A stretch of DNA of 33,824 nucleotides. Origin: a virus. The notes under the pieces were generated by a model, which saw nothing but the letters and a program-made list of their open reading frames with translations, ran no database searches and was not told the DNA's origin. Below, piece after piece: positions 8,301 through 15,828 of this stretch. The position numbers and the translations under genes are program-made. Positions within the stretch are counted from its first letter, which is position 1. Every line of letters begins with the position of its first letter. The stretch covers positions 1 through 33,824 of the IMG/VR virus record IMGVR_UViG_3300036939_000063. One strand, given 5' to 3'.

Positions 8301-9204
8301 GGCTATAACCTTTATCCGCCGATAGAAGTAACAGTCTTTCGCCACTCAGATGGCGTAAGTTGCGAATACACTGAAGTGCTGCGGCAGGAAAAATTAGAGT
8401 GGTATGGGTTAGCTGTTGTTGATAGTCTTGGAGAATTTGGTTGAAGTCCGGGTCATTATAGTATGGGTTGGTAACGGGATGATTGTTGTAAGTAAGCTTT
8501 AAGTGTTTGAGCAATTCTGGAGCGTTAATCTCGGCTGGAGATTGAGATGTGGAGAGGGTGACTAGCCGTTCGTAAATTTCGCCATTTTCCAGATAAAAAG
8601 CATCTTGAGGAATGCTATCAAAAACGTAGTTCGCTAGGACGATAACTGGGTTTTTAATCGTGTCTGCTGAGAGAATCTTGCCAGAATGACTGAGTTTGAT
8701 TTTTCGGTCTTTTTCTAGGTCAAAGCAGGCAAAATCGAGTTCTCCTCGCTCGATGAATGGCTGTAAACAAGGGTGGGACTGCCAAGATTCTAAATTCCGT
8801 TCTGTAAAATCTGTCATAATGTATTGGAACGGAATGTTTTGGCAGACGGAATGAGCGCGGATATCCTGAAATCGTTTCAAGAAATGGTAAGCAAAGCGAC
8901 CGGAACCAGAACCGAGTTCGATGATATAAATGGGTTGAGTGCGATCGAATTGGGGACGGTTTTCTGAGGAATCAGTCGCAGGATGGCAATCTCGGAAAAA
9001 GCCAAAGACAACTTTGGCGTAAGCGTTGGCAATGAAAGGGTTACTCGTAATGTAGTGAGGGACAAAACCTTGACTCCACGCTTGGATGCTTTGTTGTTCA
9101 AAGTAATGGCGTTGGAGTTGCCAGAGGAGGGAATGAGATAAACGCTGATCGTGTTCGAGGATAATAGGCAAGTTTTCTGGGGTTTGGGTGCTAATCTCAG
9201 TCAT
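5371..9204 (-). CDS. eCIS AAA+ ATPase fused to a MidA-like methyltransferase and TPRs
   Basis: A 1277-residue multidomain protein. Residues about 1-380 resemble class I SAM-dependent methyltransferases of the MidA/NDUFAF7 type: ELGSGSGRF (96-104) is the SAM loop, followed by MTDFTERNLE and ANYVFDSIPQDAFYLENG. TPR-like helices follow at about 445-520 (ADTLYNMGICHYHLEQLEEA), then an acidic EE-rich linker. A first AAA-like module (about 690-960) has a degenerate P-loop (DLDRTGKHRT) but keeps LLYLDELDAL. The second AAA+ module (about 1000-1270) is intact, with GLPGTGKT (about 1063-1070), LLFDEADALFGKR and the arginine region FVRRLRF. This C-terminal half matches the Afp15/Pvc15 ATPase that eCIS loci carry, thought to help assembly or cargo loading. 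It is the last gene of the cluster. The methyltransferase may be structural only; its activity is untested. Confidence 0.88.
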   Translation of the reverse strand: MTEISTQTPENLPIILEHDQRLSHSLLWQLQRHYFEQQSIQAWSQGFVPHYITSNPFIANAYAKVVFGFFRDCHPATDSSENRPQFDRTQPIYIIELGSGSGRFAYHFLKRFQDIRAHSVCQNIPFQYIMTDFTERNLESWQSHPCLQPFIERGELDFACFDLEKDRKIKLSHSGKILSADTIKNPVIVLANYVFDSIPQDAFYLENGEIYERLVTLSTSQSPAEINAPELLKHLKLTYNNHPVTNPYYNDPDFNQILQDYQQQLTHTTLIFPAAALQCIRNLRHLSGERLLLLSADKGYSQTSALQNRGDPKIAHHGSFSMMVNYHAIGQYIQNQGGQFLTTTHRHSSLDICAFLLRNSPNNYLETRLAYREAIEKSSPDDFFTLKKGIEKNYQTLTLDQILAYLRLSYWDANIFGGCFPTLMQQVESASESMQEAVYLAIQQVWDNYYPIGEKRNLAFALGTLLSQMQYYPQAIQYFDYSLQLYGADADTLYNMGICHYHLEQLEEALERISLSLELKPEFTAAKRMEIHLQKILDPIAAAALEEVALEEEESVQLPQEEMGIESPVKELLSLLQRLDSRLEYALAAAEIAYGKSATQDPYRGLHVNSEDVHRSLTDSPGNPLFHPDSAITLPSDFIPADSRLAQLQQQFQLSDFDVEIIAIALAPELDRRYERLYAYLQDDVRCKRPSVDFALNLLCPCATTKLARRIHFAPDAPLIRHNLLHLVPDPNQPKPTLLAHELHLDDQVVRFLLRQPGLEARIAPFCQLIQPTFSLDNLPLSPEFKQALSALVVEDWQERKPLRLYFQDLDRTGKHRTAQALAAEVKAPLLVVDLARMVEAKTNFEPTLKLVFREAWFQDALLYLDELDALQGAERAMSYQCLIRAIAQNQGITILAGMQPWIPTATELLDMITVSFPIPDFTQRRACWQTHLAAASISLNDPDLDALVDRFRLTPNQIANAVKSACNTARFCAAQSANGAQPGKQPTLDYLFAATRAQCGHDLATLARKLEPKYSWDDIVLSTDQQAQLRELCNQAKYRHLVHGEWGFESKLSLGKGLNVLFSGLPGTGKTMAAEVIAHELQLDVYKIDLSQIVSKYIGETEKNLNRIFTAAVSSNAILLFDEADALFGKRSEVRDAHDRYANLEISYLLQKMEEYEGVAILTTNLRSNMDDAFVRRLRFIIEFSLPTETQRRRIWQQIWPKTTPCSPDLDFDFLARRFEITGANIRNIALAAAYLAADDGGIVNMIHLIRAIRREYQKMGKILREEEFDKYAGLR

Positions 9205-9225
9205 TTTGCTTCAGCCATTATAAAC

Positions 9226-9259
9226 GTAGGTTGGGTTTCGTTGCCTCAACCCAACCTAC
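9226..9259. repeat. Perfect 12-bp inverted repeat of the GTAGGTTGGGTT family
   Basis: GTAGGTTGGGTT at 9226-9237 and AACCCAACCTAC at 9248-9259 enclose a 10-base loop. This palindrome type is widespread in cyanobacterial intergenic DNA. It fills most of the 74-bp gap between the second effector gene and the ATPase gene, and in mRNA it would form a strong hairpin that could stabilise or attenuate the transcript. No T-run follows. Confidence 0.75.
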
Positions 9260-9278
9260 AAGATCGGCGATGGTACTG

Positions 9279-11537
9279 CTACAATTTTATAGATTTGTCT
9301 TTGTCTAGATCTTCGTCTTCGTGTTGAGATTTTTCTATGTGTTGAGATTCTGTTTCCTCGTATTGATATTTTTCCTCGTGTTTAGATTCTTTCTCAAGTT
9401 GATCTAGTAGATTGACTGAATCTTCGTATTGGTCTGAATCTTGAAAATATTCGTCTGAAATTTTGTAGTCCTGTTCAGATTTTTTCTCGTGTTTAGATTC
9501 TTCCTCAAGTTGAGGTAGTAGATTGAGTTCTGCTAGCCGATGACCGAATAGTTGCCGACTAGTGATTCTACCATTCTTCACGTTTTGCTCAAATTGTTTT
9601 AATTGGTCTAGCCAGTTATCCCCCATCTTCGTCAAATCAACTTTTCTCCCGCCCTCCTTGGAGCCAATTTTATCGCCTTTGAGTCCGCCAGTCGGACTAA
9701 ACTCTGCCTCTTTGGCCCGCTTCGTATGCTCATGACCAAATGGATTCGGCCCTGGAGCGCCATATGCGTCACTTTCCAGACCGATTAACAAGCCTCCATC
9801 TTTCTTAGTTGTAGGAGGGACATAGCCAAGATAGAGATGTCCGTACCGACCATCGGGGAGGATGACATCACCATTGATATCTTGCTTACCTAATCCACCG
9901 ATCGGCAAATTGAGTCCATAATGGATTATTTCACTCATAAATGACCAATAGCCTAGCTTAGAACTATTTTCTTTAACTTTAGTCTTTTTTTCGTTCTGGG
10001 TTATTTTCTTCCTAAATGGCAAATAGTTTAGCTTTGACTTGTTGTCCTTAATATTAATATTGTGGGTGGAAACCGCTCGTGTTGTAACTCCAGAAAATTT
10101 GGCTAAACTGTATTGGATTTTATTGCTTTGAGTGCCTAAAAGCCAGTCAATAAATTCGTGTTCTTTTCCTTGAGATTTAACTTTGGGAATCCTGATATTG
10201 ACTCGTCCACCATGAGATAATGCCACCGCTACAGGTTTAGTCCATTCAGATAAGTTGTCCCCCCAATCTTTATTTTCATTTGACCATTGCAAACCAGCTT
10301 GTAAAATCAAGAAAACTCGTTTAACAATCTCTATTGCATACGCTGTTTTCTGCCTGTATTTGTCTATAGATTTCTCGTCTTCAGATTTCTCAGATTCATG
10401 TTTCTTTTTTTCTTCTGGTATCTCTAAAGTATCTGCCCATTTCTGTGTATCCATTTCATAAATTTCAGCAGTTTGTTTATAAACTGATAATGCCTTCCAG
10501 TATCCAGGCGTATTTGTTAAGCCATTGTTATATTGGTAGGTTGCAATTTGTATCTTGTGTTTGTAAGTCCTTTCTGACCAATCTGTAAAGCTCTTGCCTT
10601 CGGCATATTTTTCAACTTCATAGTTGGGCAAAAATCCTTTGTCATACAACCACTTTTGTCCTTGCCTTGAGCTCGACAAAGTTTCAATTGCTGTAATTTC
10701 ATCTAAAGTTAATAATCTCTCGTTATCTTTATAAATTTTTTGGGCAGCTTGGTTATTAGGAATCTTAGCTTTCAAGCTATTTACTGCTTTTTTCTCTGAA
10801 TCGGATAACTTAGGGTTTCTCTGAATTAAATTTCGTTGAACTGTTGCACTATTCTGTTGCACCACATGAGTCAATTCATGGGCAATTAATTTCTGTTTTT
10901 GCCGATTTCCAGGATTGTATTCTCCATGTTTGAAGAAAATATCTTGCCCTGTAGTAAATGCTTTTGCCTGAATCGATTCATTGAGTCGATTGGCGCGATC
11001 GTCCGTATGTATCCTCACCTGACTGAAGTCGGAGCCAAGCGATCGCTCCATTGGCTGGCGGATGGTATCTGAAAGCGCTTGTCCGCTGCCTCTTGCTTGT
11101 TGAATTGTGGTTTCGATTTCCGGTGTTGCCACCATACTCTCTTCAGACTGACACTGGACGACTGGTTTCATTTTCAGTTGTGGATTGTCATCTACTTTAA
11201 GCATTTCTTGCCGCTGAATCGCAGAATTCTCTGACACATTCATTTGACTGACGACTTGCTCGGCTACTCGATCCGCTTCTTGTTCGTATTTATCTCCCAC
11301 AGCACCAATAGCCAGTTTGGGTTGGATGACCAATTCATGAGATAAACCCTTAAATAAGGGCTTGCTTTGAGTTGGGGGTTGGTGTTGTCCCTCCAAAAGT
11401 TGATTAACGGCTTGGTTGCCAATATCTGCTTGTAGTTGTACAACTGGATGAGTAGCTCGCTGGAGGGCAATCTCTTGAATTTGCGGTTGCTCTTTGCTAG
11501 CAGTCTTTTTAGTTTGGTTAAGGTGTTGGCGTTCCAT
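9279..11537 (-). CDS. DUF4157-containing eCIS effector candidate 2
   Basis: A 752-residue protein in three parts. The N-terminus (1-110) starts MERQHLNQT and has ADIGNQAVNQLL and LAIGAVGDKYEQEADRVA, nearly the same as its neighbour. A DUF4157 domain follows at about 152-228, with AKAFTTGQDIFFKHGEY and the metalloprotease-like LIAHELTHVVQQ (HELTH 220-224). The remaining ~520 residues are different and hold a conserved-looking core, DGRYGHLYLGYVPP, GLESDAYG and NPFGHEH (about 555-605). They end in a highly charged E/K/D/H-rich tail with two copies of a LLxQLExESKHEEK-like unit. DUF4157 marks many eCIS cargo proteins in bacterial surveys; the C-terminal activity is unknown. The gene lies 17 bp after effector 1. 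Confidence 0.85.
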   Translation of the reverse strand: MERQHLNQTKKTASKEQPQIQEIALQRATHPVVQLQADIGNQAVNQLLEGQHQPPTQSKPLFKGLSHELVIQPKLAIGAVGDKYEQEADRVAEQVVSQMNVSENSAIQRQEMLKVDDNPQLKMKPVVQCQSEESMVATPEIETTIQQARGSGQALSDTIRQPMERSLGSDFSQVRIHTDDRANRLNESIQAKAFTTGQDIFFKHGEYNPGNRQKQKLIAHELTHVVQQNSATVQRNLIQRNPKLSDSEKKAVNSLKAKIPNNQAAQKIYKDNERLLTLDEITAIETLSSSRQGQKWLYDKGFLPNYEVEKYAEGKSFTDWSERTYKHKIQIATYQYNNGLTNTPGYWKALSVYKQTAEIYEMDTQKWADTLEIPEEKKKHESEKSEDEKSIDKYRQKTAYAIEIVKRVFLILQAGLQWSNENKDWGDNLSEWTKPVAVALSHGGRVNIRIPKVKSQGKEHEFIDWLLGTQSNKIQYSLAKFSGVTTRAVSTHNINIKDNKSKLNYLPFRKKITQNEKKTKVKENSSKLGYWSFMSEIIHYGLNLPIGGLGKQDINGDVILPDGRYGHLYLGYVPPTTKKDGGLLIGLESDAYGAPGPNPFGHEHTKRAKEAEFSPTGGLKGDKIGSKEGGRKVDLTKMGDNWLDQLKQFEQNVKNGRITSRQLFGHRLAELNLLPQLEEESKHEKKSEQDYKISDEYFQDSDQYEDSVNLLDQLEKESKHEEKYQYEETESQHIEKSQHEDEDLDKDKSIKL

Positions 11538-11554
11538 AAAATTGGCTTCTACTC

Positions 11555-13357
11555 TTAGTAGACATCACTATGATTTTTCCAGGCATAATCTAGTGCTTCT
11601 GTATATAGCTCATTCCAAGTCCAAGCCGGATTCACATTTTCATGCTCTCGTATCTCTGTGTTGGTTTTCTCGCTGTGCAGGGTTGTGCCAAGCAAACCAG
11701 TCTGTGTACCTTGTTGAGCTGTATACCCCGCATTAGCAAAGTATCCTTTACCATGTGCAATACTTGCTTGATTGAAGTTTTGAAATCCAGCTCCCTCTGT
11801 TTGGACAAAGGTATGACCTGTTGAAGAATCATTTGGATTTCTCAAGTTATGTGGCACTATGCCTACTAGAATATGACCCCCAACAGATTCTGGTAGATCT
11901 ATCCCCAATTGTGGTGGGGCATTGAAAGAATCATAGCCCACATTTTTTTGGTGATATTTTGTAGCAAGAAACCAGTATTGTTGATTGCTCGGCAGCGGGT
12001 TATCTGTATCGTCCACCATATTCGGTTGATAGTGTGATGTTTCTTTATCTTCTGGCCGACGAGTAAACATTTTTCCAGCTCGTTGCTCTTGAGCATTCCC
12101 CATGCCGAAATTGGCTCCTAACATACCCACAAACTCAGTTTTTGACATGATCTGACTCTGTGGATTTGTAGCAGCGATGGGCATCCCCAGTCTCTTCACA
12201 TTATTGTAAATTGCACCATTGTCGCGAAACACAATATGCGCCCCCCGATAAAACTGAACCACTCCAGCAGGACCAAACTTGTTATTCACTGTCTGTTCAA
12301 GGTAGGTCAAAATTTGCATGTGGGCACTATTGGGATTCAATCCTTGCTTCTTAGCGTCTAGTTTCGCTTGTTCGACTATACTCAGGAGTTCGTTAGAGAT
12401 TGCGTTGCCCGATCTATCGTAAATTACAGGCATTCCATCAGTGCCTAGACGACGCGCCGCTTTGATTCTCTTCCATTGGTACGGTAGGAAATTATTCCGT
12501 GCATCGTAGATGTCCTTCCAGGAATTGTAGGTTCCATCTGGAGCGTACAGACTTGCGAGTCGTTTAGCATGATCTTCAGTTCGTTGGATGAGTTGTGGCT
12601 GAAGCGTCGTTTGGGCGATCTTGGGGGGAATCGTTTGCATCTGGTGCTGTATCGCATTACCATTCTGCTGTACCACATGAGTCAATTCATGGGCAAGTAA
12701 TTCCTGTCCTTGCTGATTTCCAGGATTGTATTCTCCATGTTTGAAGAAAATATTTTGCCCTGTAGTAAATGCTTTTGCCTGAATCGATTGATTGAGTCGA
12801 TCGGATTGAGCATCTGCATGAACTCTTACACCCCTGAAATCAGCGCCAAATGCCTTTTGCATTGGTTGCAAAATAGTTGAGGGCAGTGGTTGTCCGCTAC
12901 CTTTAGCTTGGTTAATTGATGTTTCCAGTGCTGGTGTGGTTGCCATAGCCTCACCCTGAGAATCATGCTGCATTACTGCCTGCATTCTGAGTGCTTCATC
13001 TGAAGACATTTCTTCTCGCTGAATGGTTTGATTCTCAGAAGTATTGATTTGATTCACTACCTGACTGGCAACGCGATCCGCTTCTCGTTCGTACTTATCT
13101 CCCACAGCACCAATAGCCAGTTTGGGTTGAATGGCTAATTCATGAGATAAACCCCGAAACATCGGTTTCGCTTGTACAGTCGGTTGATTTGCCAGGAGTC
13201 GGTTAACAGCTTGATTGCCGATCGCACCTTGCAATTCCTCAATGGGGTGCGTGGAAGAGCGAGCGAGCGAGTTTTGGGATTGAGGTTGGGCGATCGCGCT
13301 TTCTCTATTACTCGAAGCGATCGCATTTTGGGTTTTGCTCAGGTGTTGGCGTTTCAT
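11555..13357 (-). CDS. DUF4157-containing eCIS effector candidate 1
   Basis: A 600-residue protein. The N-terminal segment starts MKRQHLSKTQ and contains GAIGNQAVNRLLANQ (45-59) and LAIGAVGDKYEREADRVA. DUF4157 spans about 158-232 with FTTGQNIFFKHGEYNPGN and LLAHELTHVVQQ (HELTH 223-227). Residues 270-600 are unlike effector 2 for most of their length and have no recognised toxin fold, but include GGHILVGIVPHN, GHTFVQTEGAGF and IAHGKGYFANAGY. The ATG at 13357 follows a good GGAGGTAAATTTT site. The DUF4157 HExxH module may be a delivery or processing domain, with the C-terminus as the payload; this is inference from the family. It sits between the fibre/coiled-coil genes and the ATPase, a usual cargo position in eCIS loci. 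Confidence 0.86.
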   Translation of the reverse strand: MKRQHLSKTQNAIASSNRESAIAQPQSQNSLARSSTHPIEELQGAIGNQAVNRLLANQPTVQAKPMFRGLSHELAIQPKLAIGAVGDKYEREADRVASQVVNQINTSENQTIQREEMSSDEALRMQAVMQHDSQGEAMATTPALETSINQAKGSGQPLPSTILQPMQKAFGADFRGVRVHADAQSDRLNQSIQAKAFTTGQNIFFKHGEYNPGNQQGQELLAHELTHVVQQNGNAIQHQMQTIPPKIAQTTLQPQLIQRTEDHAKRLASLYAPDGTYNSWKDIYDARNNFLPYQWKRIKAARRLGTDGMPVIYDRSGNAISNELLSIVEQAKLDAKKQGLNPNSAHMQILTYLEQTVNNKFGPAGVVQFYRGAHIVFRDNGAIYNNVKRLGMPIAATNPQSQIMSKTEFVGMLGANFGMGNAQEQRAGKMFTRRPEDKETSHYQPNMVDDTDNPLPSNQQYWFLATKYHQKNVGYDSFNAPPQLGIDLPESVGGHILVGIVPHNLRNPNDSSTGHTFVQTEGAGFQNFNQASIAHGKGYFANAGYTAQQGTQTGLLGTTLHSEKTNTEIREHENVNPAWTWNELYTEALDYAWKNHSDVY

Positions 13358-13502
13358 AAAATTTACCTCCAGAACTGGGTATGAAATGCGCGATCGCCCT
13401 CCCCGTAACAGCCAAGCGATCGCACCGTCTTAACTTTTAAGCCGATTTAGTATCCGTAGTACATCGTAAACAATCCAAAGATTTTCCTGGACAATTAAGC
13501 TA

Positions 13503-13736
13503 TCAATGCACCCTTGGTACAACTTCCGCATTGACGGTTTCGGGTGGCTGATTATTATCCTCTGCAACTTCAGATGCTTTGCTTAATTCTTCTTCGATTA
13601 CCTGAATCGCGCCGCTGATCCGGAGTAAAGTGTCCCGGAGATTAGCTTGTTTGGCTTCTAAATCTGCCAGCATTTTTTGTCCAGATTCAAATTCAGACTT
13701 TAGAGATTGAAGGCGTTGTTCGAGCTGTTGTTTCAT
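13503..13736 (-). CDS. Small coiled-coil protein between fibre and effector genes
   Basis: A 77-residue protein. Residues 1-55 are a strong heptad-like helix (LEQRLQSLKSEFESGQKMLA and LRDTLLRISGAIQVIEEEL), and the last 20 residues are acidic, proline-containing and probably disordered. Small coiled-coil proteins next to eCIS cargo genes are plausible chaperones or adaptors, but no family was recognised. Only a weak Shine-Dalgarno is visible. Spacing to the fibre gene is 63 bp and to effector 1 about 145 bp, a gap rich in HIP1 motifs. Confidence 0.65.
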   Translation of the reverse strand: MKQQLEQRLQSLKSEFESGQKMLADLEAKQANLRDTLLRISGAIQVIEEELSKASEVAEDNNQPPETVNAEVVPRVH

Positions 13737-13799
13737 GGTTACTTAAATTTGCTGTATTCTGCTCATTGTGATTAAAATTTAGCTTGCTTACCATTATTT

Positions 13800-15758
13800 T
13801 TACCTAGAGCCGATGGCAATAAAGTGAAATCGCCGATCATCAGCCATGCCATCAGCACGACCACATTTGATTAGGCATTTTGTTGTACTAACACCAACAA
13901 CGACTGCGTTATCTTTTGTATCACCGTTGGTAATATTAAAATTATTATGGTTAGGATGTTGTTGAGTAGCAACTACTGTTGGTTCAGCCGAGAAAGCTGA
14001 ACTGAATGTTATCGTATAAAGTCCTGTACTACCACGAACAACAGTAAAATCTGTGCCAGCTGAAACAGTACCATCAGCCTGCACAGTTCCACGTATCATC
14101 TGTAGAGTTTCGGCACAAGAGGCAACGTTGGCAGCATAGATATTGATGTAGTTATCACTATTGAGACTACCATTTTTGAAGTGAAGACCGTTAAGTCTAG
14201 CTTCTATACGATGCCAGTAACGATTGGAATGGTGGAATCTGATACTGGGAAAAATCTCCGGAACAGCGGTAGTAGAATCGTCTTGTTGATAAAGTTCAAG
14301 AAATAAGAGCTTGCCACCGGTAGTTTCTGTCTTCTCTCGGCGTAATTGCAAGTGATTATCTGAAGCACTTATTGATAACTTTGCTCCCGGACTTGTCGTC
14401 CCGATACCGACGTTGCCACCTGCTGGATTGAGTACCAAAGGTCTAACTCCTACAGTTTGATTCATTGCCTGAATCGAACCGTAATTGTTAGCCGTATGAT
14501 AGCCCAGCAGAAGTTGATAATTAGGATTAGTAGAGCCCTGGATTAGCAATTGTTGAGCATCTGCTGTATCTGAAAAGTCAGCTTTGATACTGAGTGTTCG
14601 GCTTGGACTTGTCGTACCGATACCGACGTTGCCACCATTAGGGTTGATTATGAGATAGCCCCCACCCGTGTTCTCAATGACAGATGACTTTCCTCCTGCA
14701 CTCAGAGGACGTACAATCAAGTTAGAGCCATTATGTTCCAATTTAAGGCTGGCTGCGGTTGTTGCACCATCGATTTGGACTTGTAGTTTTGCTGCCGTCA
14801 GATTTGTCGTACCGATACCAACATTGCCGTCTGTACCTCTTACAAATAATTCTTTTCCATTACGTCCAATATATACATTTGAGCTGTCACCAGAATCGCT
14901 ATTGAGATAAAGATGCTTACCATTCGTCATCGCATTAATACTCCAACCCGATGACCAGCCAACCATCTGTAGCTGGCCCATACCGCTACCATTCAATGAA
15001 ATATCTGCAAAATCTAATGCAGAATTAGAAATTTTTAATTTAGTAGCAGAGATATTGCCGTTAACCTTCAAATTACCGCCACTAATTTCCAGTTTTTCTG
15101 TCGGCGGATTTGTCGTACCAATCCCTACGTTACCAGTCACCGAAAGCGTACCAGCGATACTTAAACTCCCCTTCAATTCAGCAAGAGATTGGGTTCCATC
15201 ACTTTTAGAACGCAGAGTCATCTCTCCATCAGGACTAGGCAAGCGCAAGCCAGAATAGAAGCGAACGCTATTGTCGATGTTGTCGCTAACTGCATTGCTG
15301 TTAATGGTTAACTTGGCTAAGGGAATGAAATCTGTAAGTCCGGCTGAACTCAATTTAAATTCAGGTTCTTCTTGCCAACGCCTGCTGGTATTCTCTTCTC
15401 CTGCTGCTTGTTGATCAGTTTTTTGTTCGCTATATCCAATATATAAGGTGTAAGTGCCATCAGGAATTGATGCATTACTACTGCTGTAACTTTTGATTAA
15501 ATCTATTTTTTGGGAATCGAGCAAAATAATTTGCCGTCCTTGAGAATCGATCGCACTTCCCTCGGAGACATTTACGACTAAATTACCTTCTGCCTTACTA
15601 ACTTTAAGTCCTTCAGCGATACCCGATATATGTAGTAGGTGGTGATGCCAACGCTGGCGATCGATGTGGTAGTCTTGGTCAAGTTGAAAATCATCTTCTA
15701 ATAGGTACTGTCCGGCAAAATAATTCGGACGTTGGTTAGTTGGTTTTTCGGTTGCCAT
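13800..15758 (-). CDS. eCIS tail fibre / receptor-binding protein
   Basis: A 652-residue protein. The N-terminal baseplate-attachment region (NYFAGQYLLEDDFQLDQDY, then HIDRQRWHHHLLH, about 12-43) is typical of cyanobacterial eCIS fibres. A shaft follows with four GNVGIGTTxP motifs near residues 210, 311, 377 and 447, a phage-fibre repeat that forms trimeric beta structures. The C-terminal ~100 residues (YTITFSSAFSAEPTVVATQQ to RRFHFIAIGSR) resemble an H-type lectin, which would bind glycans on the target or on an internal membrane. AAGGAGAC before the ATG gives a good ribosome site. It corresponds in role to Afp13/Pvc13. Which surface it recognises cannot be told from sequence. Confidence 0.85.
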   Translation of the reverse strand: MATEKPTNQRPNYFAGQYLLEDDFQLDQDYHIDRQRWHHHLLHISGIAEGLKVSKAEGNLVVNVSEGSAIDSQGRQIILLDSQKIDLIKSYSSSNASIPDGTYTLYIGYSEQKTDQQAAGEENTSRRWQEEPEFKLSSAGLTDFIPLAKLTINSNAVSDNIDNSVRFYSGLRLPSPDGEMTLRSKSDGTQSLAELKGSLSIAGTLSVTGNVGIGTTNPPTEKLEISGGNLKVNGNISATKLKISNSALDFADISLNGSGMGQLQMVGWSSGWSINAMTNGKHLYLNSDSGDSSNVYIGRNGKELFVRGTDGNVGIGTTNLTAAKLQVQIDGATTAASLKLEHNGSNLIVRPLSAGGKSSVIENTGGGYLIINPNGGNVGIGTTSPSRTLSIKADFSDTADAQQLLIQGSTNPNYQLLLGYHTANNYGSIQAMNQTVGVRPLVLNPAGGNVGIGTTSPGAKLSISASDNHLQLRREKTETTGGKLLFLELYQQDDSTTAVPEIFPSIRFHHSNRYWHRIEARLNGLHFKNGSLNSDNYINIYAANVASCAETLQMIRGTVQADGTVSAGTDFTVVRGSTGLYTITFSSAFSAEPTVVATQQHPNHNNFNITNGDTKDNAVVVGVSTTKCLIKCGRADGMADDRRFHFIAIGSR

Positions 15759-15828
15759 AATTTTTGTCTCCTTTGTTCAAAATCTTTTAGTGATTCTCTA
15801 CATTTGCTGCTGAAAGCGATCGCACCGA

